Assembly: GCA_003517725.1 (NCBI GenBank) | Contig: DOZZ01000122.1 | Location: 1 to 5,574, forward strand | Direction of reading: 5' to 3' | Length of the DNA stretch: 5,574 bases | From: Bryobacterales bacterium | GTDB lineage: Bacteria; Acidobacteriota; Terriglobia; Bryobacterales; Bryobacteraceae | Part shown: piece by piece, positions 1-5,570 of the stretch | Layout of the letters: every line of letters starts with the position of its first letter | How positions within the stretch are numbered: position 1 is the stretch's first letter | Notes under the pieces: model-generated | What the model saw: only the letters and a program-made list of their open reading frames with translations | What the model was told of the DNA's origin: nothing | The model's database searches: none | Position numbers and translations under genes: made by a program

Positions 1-35
1 CGCGATAAATTGTGTGGCTTACGGCACGCGTCCGC

Positions 36-1622
36 TCAGAAGCTGGGCATGTTCCCCGGCAGCGCGTAGCGCAGGTTGAAGTAGATCGTATTGTCGTGAG
101 CGTTGCTCGGCGATCCCATGGCCACGGCCCACGGGCTGCGCGTCAGGTACTCGTACTGCCCCATCGCGTTGATCGCGCCGTAGCGCGGATTTTTCCATAT
201 CGTTTGATTGAAGCCCACGGTGAATTCCTGGATCGCGCGGTTCTGGCTGCTCGGCGCGCCGCCGTACCCGTAGCCGATTTTACCGGTACCGTTGGCGTCC
301 AGCGCCGTGTCGCGGTTGATGTAGATGCCGCCGACATAGGCGTATAAGAGCCAGTTCTTGACCGTGGCTTCGAAGCCATCGACCGTGCCGCCGGCGTGAA
401 CGGCGCTCAAGCTGCCGTCGGAGCGAACGATCACATCCGGAGCCTGGCCGAACAAATAGCGTCCGCCGCCATCGCTCCAATAGTTCGTGCTGATCAGACG
501 GAAGTTCTTGACTACTTCGGCGTTGAATCCGAGCTGCACGCCGCCGCCTGCAATCGTGGAGTACTTACCGGCACCCAAGGCTGGCGCGGAGTTCGGGTTC
601 CAGATCTTAAAGGTGCGCTCCAGGCCGGCAAGCTCCAGGTGCAATCGCGAACTAGGGTCATACGCAACCTTCGCGATGATATCCGGATGCACCGTCGGCA
701 CTGCCAGCACGGTGTTGGCGGTTCCGATATTCGGCGCATTATCCAGTTGGCTGCTATTCAATGCCGTGAGATCTTTTGGCAGCGTAATCCCGGAGCCGCC
801 AGCGGACCCGCCGATGTACTGATCGGGATTCTCAAACGAGAGTCCCAGGGTGAGCTTGTTGCTCGGATGATAAAGAACGCGCATCCCCGGCTGGCGCGTC
901 CACGTCAAGCCCGCCATATAGTTCACATCGATCACCTGCGAAAAGAACAGGTCGCCCGGCAGAGCCGAGATGCCTTTGCGGTTAGGCGTCAGCATGCTCC
1001 AACTTTGTCCGGCCAAAAATTCCAGGTCGCCTTTCCTCACGTCGACCCAGAAGAGCCGCAGGCGCGGCACGAAAGCGCCGTTAGTGACGGTATAGTTTGT
1101 GGCCCCGCCGGTACCCAGAAAGTCGAACTCGTTGTAACCGATAAAGTGGGCGCCCTTCCAGTCTCCATCCACACGGAAGCCGATCCGGGAGTTCTGCGGC
1201 GAGAACCGGAACTCCGAGTTCTTCGCGTTGGTGGTGTTGCCGAACGGAATGCTTCCGAAATTGGAGCCGATGCTCGATCCGGCGTTCTTGTCGCGCCACA
1301 CGGCCGTAAGATCCATAAATCCGACCGGCACGACGCAAGTGCTGCCGATGCGCAGGTAAGCCGGCGTAGGCCCTTCGGTATCGGCTTCACACGGGTTCCG
1401 CGGCGTCTCCGGCATGGCAAGCGGACGTGCCGCCACGCCTGTCGTGGCTCGCTCCAGTTGCTCTTGCTGTGCTTTCAGCGAGGCTTTGATCTTTTCAATC
1501 TGCTCCAACTGAGCGGCAATGTTCTGCCTCAATTGCTGAATCTGTTGAGCCGGCGGCATATCCTGGGTCATGGCCGGCACAGCCGCTAGGATAGCGACCG
1601 CGATCACGTTAGTTCGTATCAC
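36..1622 (-). CDS. Outer-membrane porin with N-terminal coiled coil (DcaP-like / acidobacterial porin family)
   Basis: This is a predicted outer-membrane beta-barrel channel of 528 residues. From the GTG start, residues 1-17 form a signal peptide (IRTN, then a hydrophobic IAVAILAAVPA core), with cleavage probably near AVPA. Residues about 24-59 are Gln/Glu/Leu-rich (QQIQQLRQNIAAQ..LEQIEKIKASL) and should form a coiled coil, as in trimeric DcaP-type porins. Two cysteines (about residues 78 and 96) may form a disulfide before the barrel. The rest has alternating strands and short Gly/Asn turns, including SEFRFSPQNSRIGFRVDG, RLRLFWVDVRKGDLEFLAGQ and LPGDLFFSQVIDVNY. It ends in Phe (YALPGNMPSF*), the usual last residue for BAM recognition. 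The start was chosen because AGGAG (1636-1632) lies 9 bases before GTG; the frame extends to a TTG at 1664 with no ribosome site. The substrate is unknown. DcaP membership is inferred from layout and remembered motifs, so 'porin' is firmer than the subfamily. Confidence 0.85.
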   Translation of the reverse strand: MIRTNVIAVAILAAVPAMTQDMPPAQQIQQLRQNIAAQLEQIEKIKASLKAQQEQLERATTGVAARPLAMPETPRNPCEADTEGPTPAYLRIGSTCVVPVGFMDLTAVWRDKNAGSSIGSNFGSIPFGNTTNAKNSEFRFSPQNSRIGFRVDGDWKGAHFIGYNEFDFLGTGGATNYTVTNGAFVPRLRLFWVDVRKGDLEFLAGQSWSMLTPNRKGISALPGDLFFSQVIDVNYMAGLTWTRQPGMRVLYHPSNKLTLGLSFENPDQYIGGSAGGSGITLPKDLTALNSSQLDNAPNIGTANTVLAVPTVHPDIIAKVAYDPSSRLHLELAGLERTFKIWNPNSAPALGAGKYSTIAGGGVQLGFNAEVVKNFRLISTNYWSDGGGRYLFGQAPDVIVRSDGSLSAVHAGGTVDGFEATVKNWLLYAYVGGIYINRDTALDANGTGKIGYGYGGAPSSQNRAIQEFTVGFNQTIWKNPRYGAINAMGQYEYLTRSPWAVAMGSPSNAHDNTIYFNLRYALPGNMPSF

Positions 1623-1624
1623 GT

Positions 1625-1659
1625 GTTTCTTCTCCTGAACCCAGCTTAGGAGACGAAAC
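1625..1659 (-). promoter_or_regulatory. Hairpin burying the porin ribosome binding site
   Basis: In the porin mRNA the 5' arm GUUUC-G-UCUCCU (1659-1648) pairs with the 3' arm AGGAGA-A-GAAAC (1636-1625). That gives 6 + 5 base pairs with a single G/A mismatch and an 11-base loop (1647-1637). The 3' arm contains the whole AGGAG Shine-Dalgarno sequence, and the stem ends two bases before the GTG start. If formed, it would block ribosome access, so translation could depend on temperature, a protein or another RNA. The pairing is read directly from the sequence; the regulatory role is inference. If translation began at the upstream TTG (1664), this stretch would be coding instead. Confidence 0.55.
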
Positions 1660-1670
1660 AACAATAATCA

Positions 1671-1708
1671 GTTACAAACGCATTGGCATTCCATCAATGG
1701 TTTGTAAC
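1671..1708. promoter_or_regulatory. Long imperfect palindrome upstream of the porin, candidate operator
   Basis: The left arm is GTTACAAAC-G-CATTG (1671-1685) and the right arm is CAATG-GTTTGTAAC (1695-1708). They are perfect reverse complements over 9 + 5 bases apart from one extra G at 1680, and the centre is 9 bases. The palindrome sits 48 bases upstream of the porin GTG. The position and dyad symmetry suit the binding site of a dimeric regulator of the porin gene. No contiguous T-run follows on either strand, so it is not a normal intrinsic terminator. The regulator is not in the window. Some TTGATG-like promoter matches overlap the palindrome but are too weak to call. Confidence 0.5.
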
Positions 1709-1813
1709 GATTCAATGACTCAGAGAGCAATGTGTACTACTAGTGCCCGGGGTGCGGACGTATTTCGGGCAGGGCTGCTGTCAGTTTGGTTGCGGCTATG
1801 CTGCCCTTGTGGG

Positions 1814-1847
1814 GCACGTCTTTAGCGTGCAGCGGGCTTCAGCCCGC
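1814..1847. repeat. Tandem-hairpin intergenic element, possible dispersed repeat
   Basis: Two adjacent hairpins are visible. The first pairs GCACG (1814-1818) with CGTGC (1826-1830). The second pairs GCGGGCT (1832-1838) with AGCCCGC (1841-1847) around a two-base centre, effectively a TTCA loop with six pairs. The preceding TTGTGGGGC and the 'hairpin, TTTAG, hairpin, TTCAG' pattern resemble short palindromic intergenic repeats that I recall as common in Solibacter-type genomes. No second copy lies in this window, so repeat status is unproven. It lies 24 bases beyond the stop of the secreted-protein gene and could also act as a 3' stabiliser or weak terminator for that gene, although no U-tract follows. 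Confidence 0.4.
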
Positions 1848-1870
1848 CGATCCAGGACGCCCAACACGCG

Positions 1871-2803
1871 CTAAATAACAGGTTTAACCCTCTGCTTACC
1901 GGCCGCGATAAGCGATTCAATCTGATTTTCCGCAATCGCCAGATCCATGCGTACCGTAGTGCCTTCCGCCACCACCTGCAGGTTCTTGATCAGCGCGGTT
2001 ACCGGGGCTGCCTCCGGAGGCGCCTGATTCTGAATCATCATCGCGACAAACCGGATGACGTCGCCCAAGGCGGTGGCATCTTTAGCGTCGCCGGTCGTGG
2101 CCTCCCCGATCAGATGCACCTGATCGCCGAATTTGATGCCGCCGCTGGTCTGCTGAATCTTAGCCAGCAACTCACTCGAGACCACGCTCTTCGAGTTCGG
2201 GCCAGACGGCATGCGCGGCATGGCGGAAAAAGGCAGCGTCGAGATGGCCCACGCATCCAGCGTAGAGCTCAGCACGCTGACTCGGGCCGCCAGCGTCGCA
2301 TCGATGGAATTGGTCTGGCTGCGGCGGTCGAGCGATGCCTTCACACTGGCCAGGTCGCCCGCCACCGCCGTGTTGCTGTCGGGAAACGCGAAAACCATCC
2401 CGTCCTTGCCCGGCGCGCTGAAAATTCGCGTGCCATTGTAATTCTGCTCGCTCAGAGGATGGGGCTTGGGCGCCAGGCTCAGCAGGCGGTCCACATTGAA
2501 TGTGCCGCGGGCGAGAAACAGATGCGACGCGGGCTTTTCGGGCCCAACCGCGGCCACCAGAATTTCATGAATGTCGTGGCGCGGGTCGAAGCCGGAGACC
2601 GAGACAAACTGCTGGAAGTTGGGATCGGACGGCAGCAGCCCTAGCACGTACTGGCCGAACGGGCTGCTAGCCGCCTGGTCCACGTTGACCCCCGCGATCA
2701 CTTTCGCATCCGGCGGCACCATATTCATCAGTTGGGGATCCGCGGCGGGCAGAAATTGCGAGGCGCAGAGCAGGAGGGGCAACAAAAAAGCGGTTTGTCT
2801 CAT
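1871..2803 (-). CDS. Secreted protein of unknown function (acidobacterial-type)
   Basis: This 310-residue protein has a clear signal peptide (MRQTAFLLPLLLCASQFLPA, cleavage probably near PAA/DP). C13 lies within LLLC and has no proper lipobox, so a lipoprotein is unlikely. The mature part starts with MVPPDAKVIAGVNVDQAASS, followed by FGQYVLGLLPSDPNFQQF. It continues as a mixed alpha/beta protein with repeated short 'hydrophobic strand plus helix' units (HLFLARGTFNVDRLLSL, MVFAFPDSNTAVAGDLASVKASL). I see no catalytic motif or transmembrane anchor beyond the signal. The opening resembles secreted acidobacterial proteins related to DUF3352-like sequences, but I am not sure of that. ATG 2803 is preferred over ATG 2824 because AGGAG lies 7 bases before it and nothing comparable precedes the other. 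The gene begins 47 bases after the ribB stop on the same strand, so they are probably co-transcribed. The periplasm is the likely location. Confidence 0.8.
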   Translation of the reverse strand: MRQTAFLLPLLLCASQFLPAADPQLMNMVPPDAKVIAGVNVDQAASSPFGQYVLGLLPSDPNFQQFVSVSGFDPRHDIHEILVAAVGPEKPASHLFLARGTFNVDRLLSLAPKPHPLSEQNYNGTRIFSAPGKDGMVFAFPDSNTAVAGDLASVKASLDRRSQTNSIDATLAARVSVLSSTLDAWAISTLPFSAMPRMPSGPNSKSVVSSELLAKIQQTSGGIKFGDQVHLIGEATTGDAKDATALGDVIRFVAMMIQNQAPPEAAPVTALIKNLQVVAEGTTVRMDLAIAENQIESLIAAGKQRVKPVI

Positions 2804-2810
2804 AAAGAGA

Positions 2811-2815
2811 CTCCT
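2811..2815 (-). promoter_or_regulatory. Ribosome binding site AGGAG deciding the start of the secreted-protein gene
   Basis: The minus strand reads GAAAGGAG, then seven bases, then ATG at 2803. This site lies inside the stretch that would be coding if ATG 2824 were used, so it argues for the shorter protein, whose signal peptide also has a normal length. Confidence 0.7.
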
Positions 2816-2850
2816 TTCGCTCATTGTAACGGCTGCGCGGTCCCGCCGGT

Positions 2851-3948
2851 TCAGAAAATCTTTTTGACGCGCTCGAGCACCGGCACCTGCTCCAGAATGC
2901 GAATGCCAAACCCTTCAAGCGCGACCACTTTGCGCGGGTGGTTGGTGAGCAGCCGGATATCGCGCAGCCCCAGATCGGCCAGAATCTGCGCGCCGATACC
3001 GCTTTCGAACTGCATCTGGTGCTGGCCAGCCAGTCCCGGATAAAGTTGCACGCCGCTGGCCGGGCTGCCGGTCTGGTGCAGGAAAACCAGCACGCCGGCG
3101 CCCTCCTGAGCCATCAGCCGCATCGACCCGCGGACCAGGTCGCCGGCTTCCGTGCCGGGCGCCGAGTCTCCATAGACGAAGCGCGAGTGCATGCGCACCA
3201 GTGCGCCGGGCAGCCGCGCCGGGTCGCCCTTCACTAGGGCCAGGTGCGTGCCGGGGTCGAAGTCGCTCGCGTAGGTGATGGCGCGGAACTCGCCGAATTC
3301 GTTAAACGCGATCTCCTCGGATTGCCGGTGAATGTAGCGTTCGTGGTCCAGCCGGTAGCGGATCAGGTCGGCCACGGAACACATCTTCAGGCCGTGGCGG
3401 GCGCAGTAGGCTTCGAGCTCCGGGATGCGCGCCATCGAGCCGTCGTCATTCATGATTTCGCAGATCACGCCGGCCGCCGTCAGGCCCGCCAGCCGCGCCA
3501 GGTCCACCGACGCTTCGGTCTGGCCCGCGCGCACCAGCACGCCGCCCTCCCGCGCGCGCAATGGAAACATGTGACCGGGCCGCGAAAGATCGGCGGGCTT
3601 GGTCGCGGGATTCACCAGCGCCTCGATCGTCAAGGCGCGATCGGCGGCGGATATGCCGGTCGACACGCCCTGGCGGGCATCCACCGAGACACAGAAGCCG
3701 GTGCCGAAATTGGAGGTATTGTGGGGCGACATCAGCGGCAGGTTCAAATGATCGCAGCGGGCCGGCGTCAGCGCCGCGCAAATCAGGCCGCGGCCATGCG
3801 TCGCCATGAAGTTGACGATCTCCGGCGTGATTTTTTCCGCCGCCACGGTCAAGTCGCCTTCGTTCTCGCGATCCTCGTCATCCACCACCACCAGCAGGTG
3901 GCCGGCGCGGATCTCCTCGATAGCTTCCGGTATCGGAACGAATGGCAT
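2851..3948 (-). CDS. ribB: 3,4-dihydroxy-2-butanone 4-phosphate synthase with degenerate GTP cyclohydrolase II-like C-terminal domain (RibBX-like)
   Basis: The N-terminal half (residues about 1-200) is a DHBP synthase, which converts ribulose 5-phosphate to 3,4-dihydroxy-2-butanone 4-phosphate and formate for riboflavin synthesis in the cytoplasm. Family motifs are present: [11 protein letters not shown] (23-33), [11 protein letters not shown] (50-60), [12 protein letters not shown] (94-105), [11 protein letters not shown] (123-133), [16 protein letters not shown] (159-174) and DLIRYR (194-199). The usual RxGHTEA motif reads RAGQTEA, with Q143 where E. coli RibB has the metal-binding His153. 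The C-terminal half (about 205-365) keeps the GTP cyclohydrolase II outline ([32 protein letters not shown]). It has no cysteine after residue 190, so the three zinc ligands are missing (HSECLTGD is HSRFVYGD here). GTP cyclohydrolase II activity is therefore unlikely and a separate RibA should exist elsewhere. Length (365) is normal for fused RibBA. A GAGAAG sits 6 bases before the ATG. The gene is divergent from cdaA. Confidence 0.93.
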   Translation of the reverse strand: MPFVPIPEAIEEIRAGHLLVVVDDEDRENEGDLTVAAEKITPEIVNFMATHGRGLICAALTPARCDHLNLPLMSPHNTSNFGTGFCVSVDARQGVSTGISAADRALTIEALVNPATKPADLSRPGHMFPLRAREGGVLVRAGQTEASVDLARLAGLTAAGVICEIMNDDGSMARIPELEAYCARHGLKMCSVADLIRYRLDHERYIHRQSEEIAFNEFGEFRAITYASDFDPGTHLALVKGDPARLPGALVRMHSRFVYGDSAPGTEAGDLVRGSMRLMAQEGAGVLVFLHQTGSPASGVQLYPGLAGQHQMQFESGIGAQILADLGLRDIRLLTNHPRKVVALEGFGIRILEQVPVLERVKKIF

Positions 3949-3960
3949 AACTAACTTCTC

Positions 3961-3966
3961 ACTATA
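3961..3966 (-). promoter_or_regulatory. Candidate -10 box for ribB (TATAGT)
   Basis: TATAGT matches the TATAAT consensus at five of six positions. It ends 12 bases before the ribB ATG. A weak GTGTCC (three of six matches to TTGACA) lies 17 bases upstream. If this box is used, transcription would start about five bases before the ATG. The GAGAAG ribosome-site candidate (3960-3955) would then lie outside the mRNA, so either the transcript is nearly leaderless or this box is not the main promoter. Confidence 0.3.
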
Positions 3967-3972
3967 ACGTTA
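3965..3972. promoter_or_regulatory. 8-bp perfect palindrome TAACGTTA between ribB and cdaA
   Basis: TAACGTTA is a perfect palindrome in the 67-base divergent region and overlaps the candidate ribB -10 box. It could be an operator core. A palindrome of this length can easily occur by chance, so the call is weak. Confidence 0.2.
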
Positions 3973-3998
3973 CGCGATGCAGGGGACACCGCGGGCGA

Positions 3999-4004
3999 TA
4001 CAAT
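3999..4004 (+). promoter_or_regulatory. Candidate -10 box for cdaA-cdaR (TACAAT)
   Basis: TACAAT matches TATAAT at five of six positions and ends 11 bases before the cdaA ATG. No convincing -35 hexamer lies 16-18 bases upstream. No Shine-Dalgarno sequence lies between it and the ATG (the leader reads AGCGGCAACCG), which suits a nearly leaderless mRNA. Confidence 0.35.
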
Positions 4005-4015
4005 AGCGGCAACCG

Positions 4016-4861
4016 ATGCCCACCGCCCTCATGGCCGTGTACAGCTTTCCGTTCGCGCGCCTGACCTTCGCGTCCTGCGTCGACATTGCGGCAGTCGCCA
4101 TCCTGATTTACCAACTGATCCTGATTGTGCGAGGGACCCGCGCCGCCCACGTGCTGACCGGTATCGGCATTCTGGTGCTGATCTACGCGGTTTCGGACCC
4201 CCTCGGCCTGGAAGCCCTGCACACGCTGCTGGCCTTCATCGTTCCCTATACCTCGATTGCGCTGATCATTCTTTTTCAGTCGGAGATCCGCCGCACCCTG
4301 GCGCGCCTGGGACGCAAACGGCTGCTGGGGCGCGGCTTCCGCCGGCCCGAGGCCACCGATGAAATCCTGCTGGCGCTGGCCGCGCTGAGCCAGGGCAAAA
4401 CCGGCGCGTTGATCGTGCTCGAGCGCGATATCGGGTTGCGCACGTTCGTCGAAAGCGGCATTGGCCTGGATTCGCAGATCTCGCGCGACCTGTTGCTCTC
4501 CATTTTCCGCCGCGGCGCTGCGCTGCACGATGGCGCCGTGATCATCCAGAAAGACCGCATCAGCGCGGCCGCCTGCTTCCTGCCGCTCAGCACCAATCCG
4601 GCGCTCTCGAGCAAGCTCGGCACGCGCCACCGCGCCGGCATCGGCATCACCGAAGAGACCGATTGCCTGTCCCTGATCGTCTCCGAGGAGACCGGCGCCA
4701 TCTCGGTCGCGGCCTTTGGCGACATTTCGCAAAACCTGAGTATCGAAGAGACCGACCGCCGCATCGGCGCCCACTTTGGCGTGGCGGCCGTCCGCTATAT
4801 GCGTAAGCGTTTTGGCGAAGAATCCAAAGCCGACCAGGCGGAGAGGCTGACCCCGCAGTGA
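4016..4861 (+). CDS. cdaA: Membrane diadenylate cyclase CdaA (DacA), c-di-AMP synthase
   Basis: CdaA joins two ATP molecules into cyclic di-AMP, a second messenger that in other bacteria controls potassium and osmolyte uptake and cell-wall homeostasis. The 281-residue protein has three predicted membrane helices (about 20-38, 46-62 and 68-88), then a short charged helix (SEIRRTLARLGRKRLL). The cytoplasmic DAC domain covers about 112-265 and carries both signature motifs: DGA within LHDGAVII (172-174) and RHR within GTRHRAGIGITEE (204-206). The flanking LPLS and SEETG blocks are also in place, so the enzyme should be active. Length matches the CdaA class. ATG 4016 was chosen because it keeps the N-terminus before helix 1; ATG 4031 is possible, and neither has a ribosome site. 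The gene overlaps cdaR by one base, the usual CdaA-CdaR pairing, and is divergent from ribB. Confidence 0.96.
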   Translation: MPTALMAVYSFPFARLTFASCVDIAAVAILIYQLILIVRGTRAAHVLTGIGILVLIYAVSDPLGLEALHTLLAFIVPYTSIALIILFQSEIRRTLARLGRKRLLGRGFRRPEATDEILLALAALSQGKTGALIVLERDIGLRTFVESGIGLDSQISRDLLLSIFRRGAALHDGAVIIQKDRISAAACFLPLSTNPALSSKLGTRHRAGIGITEETDCLSLIVSEETGAISVAAFGDISQNLSIEETDRRIGAHFGVAAVRYMRKRFGEESKADQAERLTPQ

Positions 4862-5502
4862 TGCGCTTCCTGTTCCACGACCTTGGCTGGAAACTGGCAT
4901 CTCTGCTGCTGGCCATCGTGACGTGGGGGCTGGTTTCGGCGGAGCCGGAGATCGAGACTGTGCTTTCGGTGCCGGTGCAGTATGCCAACCGCTCGCCGAA
5001 CCTGGAAGTCAGCTCGGATTACCGCGAGACCATCAAGCTCGAATTGCGCGGCAGCCGCGGCCGCCTGCGCGACCTGAATAACACCAAAACCGCCGTGGTG
5101 CTGGACTTCTCAAACGTGCACGAGGCTGGCGAGCGCACCTTCCCGGTGACCTGGCGCAACGCCGGCCTGCCGCGCGGGGTGCAACTGGTGCGTACCGTGC
5201 CTTCCGAACTGCACTTCCGGTTCGAGCGCAACCTGACGCGCACGGTGCCGGTGCAGGTACGCTTCTCGGGATTGCCCGGCAAGGTGCAGGTGGCCAACGC
5301 CATTCCGGTGCCGTCGGAGGTAAAGATTTCCGGCCCCGAATCCCGGGTGAGCCACGTGGATTTCGCGATCACCGACCCGCTCGATCTGACGACAATCACG
5401 GGCAACACGGTGCGCACCTCGGCGATCTATGTCACCGAGCCCGAAGTGCGTCTGATAGGGCGCCCCCAGGTGCAAGTGCGCGTAACGGTAGCCCGGCGCT
5501 AG
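4861..5502 (+). CDS. cdaR: YbbR-domain protein CdaR, regulator of CdaA
   Basis: CdaR proteins are membrane-anchored, with YbbR domains outside the cytoplasmic membrane, and modulate the activity of the CdaA cyclase. This one has 213 residues. A short cytoplasmic start (MRFLFHDLGWK) is followed by one membrane helix (about 10-26, KLASLLLAIVTWGLV) and two YbbR repeats. Repeat 1 spans about 33-120 (VLSVPVQYAN..., LELRGSRGRLRDL..., VVLDFSNVHEAGERTFPV). Repeat 2 spans about 125-212 (RTVPVQVRFSGLPG, VKISGPESRVSHV, AIYVTEPEVRLIG). It is shorter than Bacillus CdaR, which has more repeats. Its ATG overlaps the cdaA stop (TGATG), so translational coupling is likely. A GTG at 4858 would add one residue and lies closer to the GGAGAGG at 4840-4846. 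A terminator follows the gene directly. Confidence 0.93.
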   Translation: MRFLFHDLGWKLASLLLAIVTWGLVSAEPEIETVLSVPVQYANRSPNLEVSSDYRETIKLELRGSRGRLRDLNNTKTAVVLDFSNVHEAGERTFPVTWRNAGLPRGVQLVRTVPSELHFRFERNLTRTVPVQVRFSGLPGKVQVANAIPVPSEVKISGPESRVSHVDFAITDPLDLTTITGNTVRTSAIYVTEPEVRLIGRPQVQVRVTVARR

Positions 5503-5510
5503 GCATTCCT

Positions 5511-5549
5511 CCGCGGTAAAGCCCCTTCGGGGACGTCGCGGTTTTTTTT
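5511..5549 (+). terminator. Intrinsic terminator of the cdaA-cdaR transcript
   Basis: The outer stem CCGCG (5511-5515) pairs with CGCGG (5537-5541). Inside it, CCCC (5522-5525) pairs with GGGG (5529-5532) around TTC. Eight T follow immediately (5542-5549). It begins nine bases after the cdaR stop. This is a clear Rho-independent terminator on the plus strand. Confidence 0.88.
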
Positions 5550-5570
5550 CACGGCTTTGCCGTGAAAAAA
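5544..5570. repeat. 12-bp perfect inverted repeat using the terminator T-tract
   Basis: TTTTTTCACGGC (5544-5555) is the exact reverse complement of GCCGTGAAAAAA (5559-5570), with a TTT centre. The left arm reuses six of the eight T of the terminator. On neither strand is the hairpin followed by a T-run, so it is not itself a standard terminator. It could protect the 3' end of read-through RNA or be part of a compound terminator. Confidence 0.6.

Noticed and set aside
1..35. Terminator or gene end after the porin stop
   Set aside because: The 35 bases left of the porin stop show no hairpin with a T-run and no coding signal, and the window ends too soon to judge.
396..1589. Long open frame on the plus strand opposite the porin gene
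   Set aside because: Its translation is rich in Arg/His/Gln with no recognisable fold. The minus-strand frame has a signal peptide, a coiled coil, barrel strands and a terminal Phe. It is a high-GC shadow.
1662..1664. TTG as the porin start
   Set aside because: It has no ribosome site and adds a 14-residue extension before an already normal signal peptide. The GTG at 1622 has AGGAG at 9 bases.
1744..1771. TGCCCG/CGGGCA inverted repeat
   Set aside because: It has only six base pairs across a 16-base loop in GC-rich DNA and no T-run, so it is not distinguishable from chance.
2765..2767. Cys13 of the secreted protein as a lipoprotein cysteine
   Set aside because: It is preceded by LLL instead of a small residue at -1, and it sits in the middle of the hydrophobic core. 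Signal peptidase I cleavage after PAA fits better.
3244..3954. Open frame on the plus strand opposite ribB
   Set aside because: The minus strand encodes clear DHBP synthase motifs. The plus-strand product is low-complexity Arg/His/Gln/Ala.
3949..4015. FMN riboswitch in front of ribB
   Set aside because: Only 67 bases separate the divergent starts, too little for the roughly 120-base or longer aptamer, and none of its conserved pieces is visible.
3962..4900. 312-codon open frame on the minus strand opposite cdaA
   Set aside because: The plus strand has the DGA and RHR motifs of a diadenylate cyclase. The antisense product is Arg/Gln/Asp/Gly-rich with no domain.
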